Assembly (NCBI GenBank): GCA_963691705.1
Contig: OY829541.1
Coordinates: forward strand, 69,535,189 to 69,599,188
Direction of reading: 5' to 3'
DNA: 64,000 nucleotides
Source: Viola odorata
Lineage: Eukaryota; Streptophyta; Magnoliopsida; Malpighiales; Violaceae
In this document: piece by piece, positions 1-9,847 of the stretch
Position numbering within the stretch: the stretch's first letter is position 1
Layout of the letters: each line of letters starts with the position of its first letter
Position numbers and translations under genes: made by a program
Notes under the pieces: model-generated
The model's input: the letters and a program-made list of their open reading frames with translations, nothing else
The model's database searches: none
What the model was told of the DNA's origin: nothing

Positions 1-1281
1 CAGTCCATCAATATCTTTGACCCTTTCACTTGACAGCTGTTCTCTTAAGGACCAATTCTTCATATAATCAAACACAAGATAGAAACAACCTCCATCTTCG
101 CAGACACCTCGTGGTTTGATCAAATTGAAGTGCTGGATCTTCATCAAGATGTTCACTTCCATCGAAACGTCTCTGCTCATCTTCTTAACAGCCAACATCT
201 CTCCATCTAATTCCCCATAGTACACACAACCTTTTATCCTGTGCTTGGGGCTGAAATCATCAGTAGCTTCTTTCAGCTCTTCAATTCCATAAACTTTCAA
301 AACCTGATCAACATTTGCAATTTCAAGACGAACGTCTTCTGGTAATTCCTCTTTCTTGCCAAACCCCTTTCCTGAAACATTGCTTCTTCTCTTTCCGCGG
401 AGCAGAATGAAACCTGTTCCAACTATAATAAGGACTAGCAGAGTACAAGCAGCAGCTAGACCAACATACTCGAACACCTTTTTCTTCGATCTTCTCTCTT
501 CAGTGATTGTTCCCAATGAAGGTGAATTTGCAGGTGGGTCGCTGCGAGTTATAGTCTGCGAACTCGTAGGTGGATCAGGAAGAGGAATCAGAATAGTGGT
601 CCCAGTATAAAGAGTTGGGTTTTCCTCCAAACCATTCGCATCGAGCACACTCTTCACGCTTATCCCAAACCTATCAGCAATGTCAGGAACATTGTCATCG
701 GGATCTAAAGAGTAAGTCATCAGAAACGCTGTCCCACTCCTACTTTGATTCGATGTAGGACAAGCACATCGAAGCGGTATTTGCAACTCCAAACCAACCG
801 ACAATTGAGTTGCATCGTAAGGATTCACTTTCATCATACCATAACAAGAAGACAGACCCTGGAATGTAGTACTTGATATGTAATAATAAGTTCCTTCAGC
901 TTTTGTGACATTAAATGTGGTGTTTGCTTGGTAGGATTGGCCATAACAGGAACAAATTACAGGAACAATTACCTCTTTTTTGGGAGGGAAAGATTGAAAC
1001 TTTGTGACATTGTTGATCATGGCTACCTCTTCCGGGTCTGCAGAAAAGAGTGCAGATATGCTTGGGACAGAATCATAACTGGGTTTGGATTGGAAGATGA
1101 GAAAAGCCTGACAGGTATGGTTCTGTCCATTACAATTGTAGAGAGACGCAGAAGATGGGGATGTGGTAAAATCATTGATGTCGCAGTTTAATGAAGATTC
1201 TTGTGAGTAATTTTGTTGTGCGGTGATTGATTTGGTAAGAAAACTGAGTAGACTGATGAGGAAGAAGAATTTGCAGATCAT
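1..1281 (-). CDS. LYK5/LYK4-like LysM receptor-like kinase, 5' part (truncated by window edge)
   Basis: One open frame runs from an ATG at 1281 to base 1 without a stop (427 codons; the 3' end lies outside the window). It starts with a hydrophobic signal peptide (MICKFFFLISLLSFL) and continues as a Cys-rich LysM ectodomain with CxC pairs (ICSCYG, RCACPTSN). Several Asn-glycosylation sites follow, then a membrane segment near residues 270-290, a basic stop-transfer and the start of a kinase domain. The kinase keeps the beta-3 lysine (LAVKK) and an alpha-C glutamate (SMEVNIL), but the glycine-rich loop is degenerate (RIKGCVYYGE), as in Arabidopsis LYK5. Family knowledge: LYK4/LYK5 proteins bind chitin oligomers at the plasma membrane and signal through CERK1. 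No intron was seen, which fits this subfamily. The ATG is 88 bp from the long direct repeat A, which therefore supplies the upstream region. The exact paralogue cannot be fixed by eye. Confidence 0.88.
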   Translation of the reverse strand, partial: MICKFFFLISLLSFLTKSITAQQNYSQESSLNCDINDFTTSPSSASLYNCNGQNHTCQAFLIFQSKPSYDSVPSISALFSADPEEVAMINNVTKFQSFPPKKEVIVPVICSCYGQSYQANTTFNVTKAEGTYYYISSTTFQGLSSCYGMMKVNPYDATQLSVGLELQIPLRCACPTSNQSRSGTAFLMTYSLDPDDNVPDIADRFGISVKSVLDANGLEENPTLYTGTTILIPLPDPPTSSQTITRSDPPANSPSLGTITEERRSKKKVFEYVGLAAACTLLVLIIVGTGFILLRGKRRSNVSGKGFGKKEELPEDVRLEIANVDQVLKVYGIEELKEATDDFSPKHRIKGCVYYGELDGEMLAVKKMSRDVSMEVNILMKIQHFNLIKPRGVCEDGGCFYLVFDYMKNWSLREQLSSERVKDIDGL

Positions 1282-1369
1282 GATGGATTCTTGTTTTTTG
1301 TCAGTGAGGAAACGACTAATGGTAATGGAAGAATCTTGAGTGAGATGATTAATAATTAGGATTTGATTA

Positions 1370-2575
1370 TGTGCTGTGATTAGCAAGATAATAACGCGCT
1401 AATGACTATATTAAAATTCATTCTTACAATTGACTTGTCTGGTCCATTATTTTAGGTTGTCATTTGTCTGTCACCCAAAAAAGGTCCGTCACGCGAATTT
1501 CAGACTCAATTGTTGCATTATTTCATGGGTAACTAAGGATTATGAAAATATACCAACTTGTGGGCTTTTTATTTAGTTTCGAATTATTAAAAAAAAAAAA
1601 CTATGGTATAGGTTTCTCATTCGTGTTTTAAAAGTTTTAGTTATGATATAATTTGCATCTCTTTTTTCTCTGCTTTCACACTTGCAAGCCATGGGCTCGA
1701 CAATTTATTCCATCTTCGGTTTTCACTAGAAAGAAAATTTCAAAAAATTAGTTAGGAAAAAAACAAATTTTTAGTTGATCTAAGCCCATCGAAGACCCAG
1801 TCATTTAGAATTGTTTTATTGTCGAGAGAATTGGTCAAAAAAATTTAACCAGTGTTCTAGTATGATATATTGTTATTAGAATTGGATAGAATTATACTGA
1901 ATTACCGATTCAACTGATGATTTATAGATGTATAAAGTTCAGTCCTTTTAATAGTCAAAATAAATTTTTTTAATTATAATAAAACAATTAAAACACATGA
2001 AAAATATAAAAAATGTAAGAAACGAAATTCTAAAAAAATTTACTAATTCAAATAAATTATAAAAATATAAAACAAAGAAACAATATTATCAAAATATAAA
2101 ATATATATATATAACAAACTCAAAAAAATTAAAAAATCAGAAAAATAATAAAAACATTAAAAATCCTAATTTTTGAATTTTTGAATTTTTCGTGTTTTTA
2201 TTATATTTTTCTTGATTTTTTTATTTTTTTATTTTTTAGCATTTTTATTATTTTACTATATTTTTTTATAATTTTATGATTTTTTTCGACATTTTGATAA
2301 TTTTATTATATTTTTTATACAAGATTAAAACCCTAACCCCTAAACCCAAAAACCATTATATTTTTTATACAAGATCAAAACCCCAAACCCTAAAACCCTA
2401 AATCCTAAACCATGATTAAACGGATCGGTCCAGACCCATTTATTAAAAAAAATCAGTGTTAAATGGGTCAAGACGGGTCGACCCGTTGATACCCTTATAT
2501 TTTGGCATATATCCATGACCCATACTGATCTGAGTGACGCGTCAAAGAGTACGGGTGGGTAATAGATGGTACCCA
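1370..2575. repeat. Long direct repeat, left copy (A)
   Basis: About 1.2 kb, repeated with high identity at 9848-11078 in the same orientation. Both copies begin TGTGCTGTGATTAGC and end GGTACCCA, and both contain a very AT-rich middle followed by telomere-like CCCTAAA/CCCTAAT runs (about 2325-2415) and a GGGTCGACCC palindrome. The TG...CA ends recall an LTR. No flanking target-site duplication, primer-binding site or polypurine tract was seen, so a segmental duplication is equally possible. The left copy forms the upstream region of the LYK5-like gene. Confidence 0.85.
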
Positions 2576-2581
2576 ATGGCA

Positions 2582-3543
2582 TTACAAGATCGGAACACCA
2601 AGACGGCTAATGCAGCTGGGATTCAGCTTGAATATTCCTTCAACTCCCCAACGCACGCCATAAGAATTTTGAGCCATGAAATATTTTTTTTCTCCAAATC
2701 CGCCTCCGCCCCCACCGATCAGTGTCACTAGATGACTAGTACGCTTTTTCTGTTTAGACTCTGACAATTCCGAACGATAAGCTCCCTCATAAACACAATC
2801 ACGGGCCCCTTCCCCTTTCAAACAATCAAACAAATGATCTTTTAAAATAGCAGCAACCACAGGTCCATTCACTTTAATTTCATTCAAAACTACATGAAAG
2901 TTTAATCTCTTCACTACCCTCACTTTCCTCCCTGTCGCTGAGTTCTTCAATTTGATTTGCTTCCATGTGGGCGACGACGAACGTGGCTTGGACTCTACTA
3001 CATACTGAGCAATCTCTGAGATCACAAATTTAACACCAGGTTGTTGCCTCCCTTCGCCCATCCCATCGTGATTGTCATACAATCCGACACCGACACCGAC
3101 ACCGCCACCATGTGGTGCGACGGATTCACCCCCCCACCACTGACGTCACCACCATGTGGTATGTCGGATTCACCTCCCAGGGCCACAACAACATCGTTCA
3201 AGGTAACACCCGATTCACCCAGGTTATGGACTAGATCCTCGATCGAAAATCTCCACCTGTTCTTTGGACTAGGAGCCCGTTTCCGATCCTTACGATACCG
3301 TGCTTCAACATCACACATCACACCATGTGAAGCGCAGGTTCCTACCAAGGCATTAAAAACGAAATGGATAAACATCTTCATTATATAAACAGCAGAACAG
3401 AAACAAAAAGCGACAATAAATAAATTCTTACTTTTTTCTCCTTGATCAGAAACCGGAGGAAGAATGTGTGTGGAGTTGTAATCAACTGAGCTTGAGTATT
3501 GACCATAACAAAAGTGATCTGCTGCCAAACTTGTGAAATCCAT
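2582..3543 (-). pseudogene. Papain-like cysteine protease gene, module 1 (frame-broken)
   Basis: Exon 1 (3543-3432) encodes MDFTSLAADHF... up to PPVSDQGEK. A GTAAGA donor and a TTGGTAG acceptor join it in phase to exon 2 at 3341, giving DQGEKRTCASHG. This aligns with the papain-family DQG..GSCWAF block and places the catalytic Cys at TCASHG. The second half (2582-3082) carries GPVVAAI, the catalytic His in SHLVTLIGG, the catalytic Asn in QNSYG and a C-terminal LGVPIL. The halves are in different frames, separated by a run of seven G on the minus strand (3129-3135) next to short GGTGAATCC repeats; eight G would restore the frame. Donor-like GGTGAAT and nearby AG dinucleotides mean an unusual intron cannot be excluded. 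No signal peptide or propeptide is visible. Best read as a decayed C1A-like gene. Confidence 0.72.
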
Positions 3544-3661
3544 AATTTTACGATCTGAAGAATGCAGATCCCAGCGCCGACCGAAATAAACTTTTATAAA
3601 TTAGGGTCCTGCGGGTGGTGAACTGGTGAAATATTTGGTTCTCATCGTACTCACTTGCATG

Positions 3662-3857
3662 CAGGGACGGATCCAGCCCAGGGCCAGGCTGGGCTTGGCC
3701 CAATCAAAAAAAAAATTTACCTTCAATTTGATATTTAATTAAATTTCATCCTTCTATCATTCAATTGGATCTTTGGCGCAATGGCAAAATGTTTGATCCC
3801 AAACCCTAAAGGTTACATGTTCGATTCACCTCCAAGCCTCTCTTTTTAATTTTTTTT
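3662..3857 (+). repeat. tRNA-derived (SINE-like) segment, module 1; homologues in every module
   Basis: The segment begins with a GC-rich stretch (CAGGGACGGATCCAG...), an A-run and an AT-rich spacer. It then shows an RNA polymerase III A-box (TGGCGCAATGG, 3774-3784) and, about 34 nt later, a B-box (GTTCGATTC, 3819-3827), the spacing expected of a tRNA-derived SINE head. Copies lie at corresponding places in the other modules, the last at about 9411-9608. I saw no separate 3' tail or target duplication, so SINE is an inference from the internal promoter alone. Confidence 0.55.
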
Positions 3858-4008
3858 AGCCATCCGGCCCATCCCTTTTTAATTTTTTTTAGCCATCCGG
3901 CCCATCCCTTTTTAATTTTTTTTAGCCATCCGGCCCATCCCTTATTAATTTTTTTTAGCCATCCGGCCCATCCCTTTTTAATTTTTTTTAGCCATCCGGC
4001 CCATCCCT
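3858..4008 (+). repeat. 33-bp minisatellite, five copies (module 1)
   Basis: The unit AGCCATCCGGCCCATCCC plus a T/A-rich 15-mer recurs exactly every 33 bp, starting at 3858, 3891, 3924, 3957 and 3990. One copy has an A substitution in the T-run. Confidence 0.95.
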
Positions 4009-4069
4009 TGGTATTTGGATCAATTTACAAAGATAGCAAAATGGTGTTAAAATCATAAGACTAATGGCA

Positions 4070-5042
4070 TTACAAGATCGGAACACCAAGACGGCTAATG
4101 CAGCTGGGATTCAGCTTGAATATTCCTTCAAATCCCCAACGCACGCCATAAGAATTTTGAGCCATGAAATATTTTTTTTCTCCAAATCCGCCTCTGCCCC
4201 CACCGATCAGTGTCACTAGATGACTAGTACGCTCTTTCTGTTCAGACTCCGACAATTCCGAACGATAAGCTCCCTCATAAACACAATCACGGGCCCCTTC
4301 CCCTTTCAAACAACCAAGCAAATGATCTTTTAAAATAGCAGCAACCACAGGTCCATTCACTTTAATTTCATTCAAAACTTCATGAAAGTTTAATCTCTTC
4401 ACTACCCTCACTTTCCTCCCTGTCGCTGAGTTCTTCAATCTGATTTGCTTCCATGTGGGCGACGACGAACGTGGCTTGGACTCTACTACATACTGAGCAA
4501 TCTCTGAGATCACAAATTTAACACCAGGTTGTTACCTCCCTTCGCCCATTCCTTCGTGATTGTCATACTATCCGACACCGACACCGCCACCATGTGGTGC
4601 GACGGATTCACAACCCCCCCCCCCCCCCCCGCCCACCACTGACGTCACCACCATGTGGTGCGCTGGATTCACCTCATAGGGCCACAGCAACATCGTTCAA
4701 GGTAACACCCGATTCACCCAGGTTATGGACTAGATCCTCGATCAAAAATCTCCACCTGCTCTTTAGACCAGGAGCCCATTTTCGATCCTTACGATACCGT
4801 GCTTCAACAGCACACATCACACCATGTGAAGCGCAGGTTCCTACCAAGGCATTAAAAATGAAATGGATAAACATCTTCATTAAATGAACAGCATAACAGA
4901 AACCAAAAGCGACAATAAATAAATTCTAAATTTTTTCTCCTCGATCAGAAACCGGAGGAAGAATGTATGTGGAGTTGTAATCAACTGAGCTTGAGTATTG
5001 ACCATAACAAAAGTGATCTGCTGCCAAACTTGTGAAATCCAT
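4070..5042 (-). pseudogene. Papain-like cysteine protease remnant, module 2 (most decayed)
   Basis: Same layout as module 1: the Cys half (TCASHG) and the His/Asn half (SHLVTLIGG, QNSYG) are both recognisable. It is disabled several ways. The exon-1 splice donor GTAAG has become TTTAG, which also creates an in-frame TAG. The G-run between the halves has grown to 17 (4614-4630). Two further stops (TAG, TAA) interrupt the start of the second half, where the other modules read GGATTGTAT and AGGCAACAG. No function is expected. Confidence 0.75.
4614..4630. repeat. Homopolymer C17 tract in module 2
   Basis: Seventeen consecutive C (G on the coding strand). The corresponding runs in modules 1, 3 and 4 are seven C and in module 5 six C. 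Confidence 0.95.
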
Positions 5043-5359
5043 AATTTTACGAACTGAAGAATGCAGATCCCAGCGCCGACCCAAATAAACTTTTATAAAT
5101 TAGGGTTCTGCGGGTGGTGAACTGGTGAAATATTTGGTTCTCATCGTACTCACTTGCATGCAGGGACGGATCCAGCCCAGGGCCAGGCTGGGCTTGGCCC
5201 AATCAAAAAAAAAATTTACCTTCAATTTGATATTTAATTAAATTTCATCCTTCTATCATTCAATTGGATCTTTGGCGCAATGGCAAAATGTTTGATCCCA
5301 AACCCTAAAGGTTACATGTTCGATTCACCTCCAAGCCTCTCTTTTTAATTTTTTTTAGC

Positions 5360-5508
5360 CATCCGGCCCATCCCTTTTTAATTTTTTTTAGCCATCCGGC
5401 CCATCCCTTTTTAATTTTTTTTAGCCATCCGGCCCATCCCTTATTAATTTTTTTTAGCCATCCGGCCCATCCCTTTTTAATTTTTTTTAGCCATCCGGCC
5501 CATCCCTT
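5360..5508 (+). repeat. 33-bp minisatellite, five copies (module 2)
   Basis: Same unit and copy number as in module 1, including the variant copy with an A in the T-run at the same relative place. Modules 1 and 2 therefore share a recent common ancestor in this part. Confidence 0.92.
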
Positions 5509-5568
5509 GGTATTTGGATCAATTTACAAAGATAGCAAAATGGTGTTAAAATCATAAGACTAATGGCA

Positions 5569-6524
5569 TTACAAGATCGGAACACCAAGACGGCTAATGC
5601 AGCTGGGATTCAGCTTGAATATTCCTTCAAATCCCCAACGCACGCCATAAGAATTTTGAGCCATGAAATATTTTTTTTCTCCAAATCCGCCTCTGCCCCC
5701 ACCGATCAGTGTCACTAGATGACTAGTACGCTCTTTCTGTTCAGACTCTGACAATTCCGAACGATAAGCTCCCTCATAAACACAGTCACGGGCCCCTTCC
5801 CCTTTCAAACAATTAAACAAATGATCTTTTAAAATAGCAGCAACCACAGGTCCATTAACTTTAATTTCATTCAAAACTTCATGAAAGTTTAATCTCTTCA
5901 CTACCCTCACTTTCCTCCCTGTCGCTGAGTTCTTCAATTTGATTTGCTTCCATGTGGGCGACGGCGAACGTGGCTTGGACTCAACTACATACTGAGCAAT
6001 CTCTGAGATCACAAATTTAACACCAGGCTGTTGCCTCCCTTCGCCCATCCCTTCGTGATTGTCATACAATCCGACACCGACACCGCCACCATGTGGTGCG
6101 ACGGATTCACCCCCCCACCACTGACGTCACCACCATGTGGTATGCCGGATTCACCTCCCAGGGCCACAACAACATCGTTCAAGGTAACACCCGATTCACC
6201 CAGGTTATGGACTAGATCCTCGATAGAAAATCTCCACCTGCTCTTTGGACCAGGAGACCGTTTCCGATCCTTACGATACCGTGCTTCAACATCACACATC
6301 ACACCATGTGAAGCGCAGGTTCCTACCAAGGCATTAAAAATGAAATGGATAAACATCTTCATTAAATGAACAGCATAACAGAAACCAAAAGCGACAATAA
6401 ATAAATTCTAAATTTTTTCTCCTCGATCAGAAACCGGAGGAAGAATGTATGTGGAGTTGTAATCAACTGAGCTTGAGTATTGACCATAACAAAAGTGATC
6501 TGCTGCCAAACTTGTGAAATCCAT
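5569..6524 (-). pseudogene. Papain-like cysteine protease remnant, module 3
   Basis: The His/Asn half is open from 6069 to 5569, with GPVVAAI, SHLVTLIGG and QNSYG. The Cys half (TCASHG) is open in the other frame. The exon-1 donor is lost exactly as in module 2 (TTTAG in place of GTAAG), and the G-run is seven (6110-6116). The shared donor lesion groups modules 2 and 3. Confidence 0.72.
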
Positions 6525-6837
6525 AATTTTTCGAACTGAAGAATGCAGATCCCAGTGCCGACCCAAATAAACTTTTATAAATTAGGGTTCTGCGGGTGGT
6601 GAACTGGTGAAATATTTGGTTCTCATCGTACTCACTTGTATGCAGGGACGGATCCAGCCCAGGGCCAGGCTGGGCTTGGCCCAATCAAAAAAAAAAATTA
6701 CCTTCAATTTGATATTTAATTAAATTTCATCCTTCTATCATTCAATTGGATCTTTGGCGCAATGGCAAAATGTTTGATCCCAAACCCTAAAGGTTACATG
6801 TTCGATTCACCTCCAAGCCTCTCTTTTTAATTTTTTT

Positions 6838-6888
6838 TAGCCATCCAGCCCCTCCCTTTTTAATTTTTTTTAGCCATCCGGCCCATCC
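6838..6888 (+). repeat. 33-bp minisatellite, two copies (module 3)
   Basis: Two units only; the first carries substitutions (CCAGCCCCTCCC). Confidence 0.88.
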
Positions 6889-6951
6889 CTTGGTATTTGG
6901 ATCAATTTACAAAGATAGCAAAATGGTGTTAAAATCATAAGACTAATGGCA

Positions 6952-7908
6952 TTACAAGATCGGAACACCAAGACGGCTAATGCAGCTGGGATTCAGCTTG
7001 AATATTCCTTCAACTCCCCAACGCACGCCATAAGAATTTTGAGCCATGAAATATTTTTTTTCTCCAAATCTGCCTCTACCCCCACCGATCAGTGTCACTA
7101 GATGACTAGTACGCTCTTTCTGTTCAGACTCCGACAATTCCGAACGATAAGCTCCCTCATAAACACAATCACGGGCCCCTTCCCCTTTCAAACAATCAAA
7201 CAAATGATCTTTTAAAATGGCAGCAACCACAGGTCCATTCACTTTAATTTCATTCAAAACTTCATGAAAGTTTAATCTCTTCACTACCCTCACTTTCCTC
7301 CCTGTCGCTGAGTTCTTTAATTTGATTTGCTTCCATGTGGGCGACGACGAACGTGGCTTGGACTCTACTACATACTGAGCAATCTCTGAGATCACAAATT
7401 TAACACCAGGCTGATGCCTCCCTTCGCCCATCCCTTCGTGATTGTCATACAATCCGACACCGACACCGCCACCATGTGGTGCGACGGATTCACCCCCCCA
7501 CCACTGACGTCACCACCATGTGGTATGCCGGATTCACCTCCCAGGGCCACAACAACATCGTTCAAGGTAACACCCGATTCACCCAGGTTATGGACTAAAT
7601 CCTCGATCGAAAATCTCCACCTGCTCTTTGGACCAGGAGCCCGTTTCCGATCCTTTCGATATCGTGCTTCAACATCACACATCACACCATGTGAAGCGCA
7701 GGTTCCTACCAAGGCATTAAAAAACGAAATGGATAAACATCTTCATTAAATGAACAGCAGAACAGAAACAAAAAGCGACAATAAATAAATTCTTACTTTT
7801 TTCTCCTTGATCAGAAACCGGAGGAAGAATGTGTGTGGAGTTGTAATCAACTGAGGTTGAGTATTGACCATAACAAAAGTGATCTGCTGCCAAACTTGTG
7901 AAATCCAT
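6952..7908 (-). pseudogene. Papain-like cysteine protease remnant, module 4
   Basis: Exon 1 is open with the ATG equivalent at 7908, and the GTAAG donor and TTGGTAG acceptor are intact, so the Cys half reads through DQGEKRTCASHG. The His/Asn half (7452-6952) is open with GPVVAAI, SHLVTLIGG and QNSYG. The only clear lesion is the seven-G run (7493-7499), which puts the halves out of frame. With module 1 this is the best-preserved copy. Confidence 0.72.
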
Positions 7909-8221
7909 AATTTTACGAACTGAAGAATGCAGATCCCAGCACCGACCCAAATAAACTTTTATAAATTAGGGTTCTGCGGGTGGTGAACTGGTGAAATATT
8001 TGGTTCTCATCGTACTCACTTGCATGCAGGGACGGATCCAGCGCAGGGCCAGGGTGGGCTTGGCCCAATCAAAAAAAATAATTACCTTCAATTTGATATT
8101 TAATTAAATTTCATCCTTATATCATTCAATAGGATCTTTGGCGCAATGGCAAAATGTTTGATCCCAAACCCTAAAGGTTACATGTTCGATTCACCTCCAA
8201 GCCTCTCTTTTTAATTTGTTT

Positions 8222-8275
8222 TAGCCATCCGGCCCATCCCTTTTTAATTTTTCTTAGCCATCCGGCCCATCCCTT
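8222..8275 (+). repeat. 33-bp minisatellite, two copies (module 4)
   Basis: Two units with a G and a C substitution in the T-runs. Confidence 0.88.
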
Positions 8276-8335
8276 GGTATTTGGATCAATTTACAAAGAT
8301 AGCAAAATGGTGTTAAAATCATAAGACCAATGGCA

Positions 8336-9294
8336 TTACAAGATCGGAACACCAAGACGGCTAATGCAGCTGGGATTCAGCTTGAATATTCCTTCAACTC
8401 CCCAACGCACGCCATAAGAATTTTGAGCCATGAAATATTTTTTTTCTCCAAATTCGCCTCTACCCCTACCGATCAGTGTCACTAGATGACTAGTACGCTC
8501 TTTCTGTTCAGACTCCGACAATTCCGAACGATAAGCTCCCTCATAAACACAATCACAGGCCCCTTCCCCTTTCAAACAATCAAACAAATGATCTTTTAAA
8601 ATAGCAGCAACCACAGGTCCATTCACTTTAATTTCATTCAAAACTTCATGAAAGTTTAATCTCTTCACTACCCTCACTTTCCTGCTTGTCGCTGAGTTCT
8701 TCAATTTGATTTGCTTCCATGTGGGCGACGGCGAATGTGGCTTGGACTCTACTACATACTGAGCAATCTCTAAGATCACAAATTTAACCCCAGGTTGTTG
8801 CCTCCCTTCGCCCATCCCATCGTGATTGTCATACAATCCGACACCGACACCGCCACCATGTGGTGCGACAGATTCACCCCCCACCACTGACGTCACCACC
8901 ACGTGGTGCGCTGGATTCACCTCCCAGGGCCACAGCAACATCGTTCAAGGTAACACCCGATTCACCCAGGTTATGGACTAAATCCTCGATCGAAAATCTC
9001 CACCTGCTCTTTGGACCAGGAGCCCATTTCCGATCCTTACGATACCATGCTTCAACATCACACATCACACCATGTGAAGCGCAGGTTCCTACCAAGGCAT
9101 TAAAAACGAAATGGATAAACATCTTCATTAAATGAACAGCAGAACAGAAACAAAAAACGACAATAAATAAATTCTTACTTTTTTCTCCTTGATCAGAAAC
9201 CGGAGGAAGAATGTGTGTGGAGTTGTAATCAACTGAGCTTGAGTATTGACTGACCATAACAAAAGTGATCTGCTGCCAAACTTGTGAAATCCAT
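8336..9294 (-). pseudogene. Papain-like cysteine protease remnant, module 5
   Basis: The His/Asn half has a longer upstream open frame than its sisters (8941-8336). The G-run is six (8877-8882), so the Cys half meets TGA immediately after it. Exon 1 carries a 4-bp TGAC duplication near 9250 that shifts the frame before VDYNSTHILPP. The GTAAG donor is intact. The module is truncated after one minisatellite unit at about 9637. Confidence 0.7.
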
Positions 9295-9637
9295 AATTTT
9301 ACGAACTGAAGAATGCAGATCCCAGCACCGACCCAAATAAACTTTTATAAATTAGGGTTCTGCGGGTGGTGAACTGGTGAAATATTTGGTTCTCATCGTA
9401 CTCACTTGCATGCAGGGACGGATCCAGCGCAGGGTCAGGGTGGGCTTGGCCCAATCAAAAATAATAATTACCTTCAATTTGATATTTAATTAAATTTCAT
9501 CCTTATATCATTCAATTGAATTTTTGGCGCAATGGTAAAATGTTTGATCCCAAACCCTAAAGGTTACATGTTCGATTCACCTCCAAGCCTCTCTTTTTAA
9601 TTTTTTTTAGCCATCCGGCCCATCCCTTTTTAATTAT

Positions 9638-9847
9638 TTGCAGCCTTCATGGCTCCACCACCACAACCCTCCACGGCTCCAGCCTCCTCCACGGTTCGTC
9701 CTCTTTTTCCTAGATTATAATCCTTCATCTTTTATTTATTTATGTCAAAGAGATATTTGATAGTTTAATTAATTAGAAATAAGAAAGGAAAAACAGTTTA
9801 ATTAATTAGAAACAATTTCTGCTTACTGTTTCAAAACAATTTATTTA
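9638..9847. other. Junction between array and right direct repeat
   Basis: About 210 bp with a CCACCACAACCCTCC-like proline-rich-looking stretch (about 9648-9695), then AT-rich sequence with a repeated GTTTAATTAATTAGAAA. No gene recognised. Confidence 0.5.

Larger units (their letters stand above)
2575..9637. repeat. Tandem array of five ~1.4 kb modules with cysteine-protease-like sequence
   Basis: Module starts (AATGGCATTACAAG) are at 2575, 4063, 5562, 6945 and 8329, giving lengths of 1488, 1499, 1383 and 1384 bp and a truncated last unit of about 1.31 kb. In plus-strand order each module holds: a minus-strand protease-like gene; a GC-rich CAGGGACGGATCCAG segment; a tRNA-like A-box/B-box pair; and a 33-bp minisatellite. 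Length differences follow minisatellite copy number (5, 5, 2, 2, 1). Units 2 and 3 share diagnostic variants not found in 1, 4 and 5, for example a missing splice donor and ATGTATGTGG in place of ATGTGTGTGG. Confidence 0.93.

Noticed and set aside
3041..3388. Plus-strand open frame with Pro/Ser/Thr-rich product, recurring in each module
   Set aside because: It is the antisense shadow of the protease-like sequence; its conservation follows from the tandem duplication.
3858..4008. CRISPR-like array
   Set aside because: Units are contiguous 33-bp tandem repeats with no unique spacers, in a plant genome.
6463..6684. 73-codon minus-strand frame upstream of module-3 exon 1 as the true protease N-terminus
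   Set aside because: It reads through the module's GC-rich CAGGGACGG segment in a different frame from the DQG exon and lacks signal-peptide or propeptide features.
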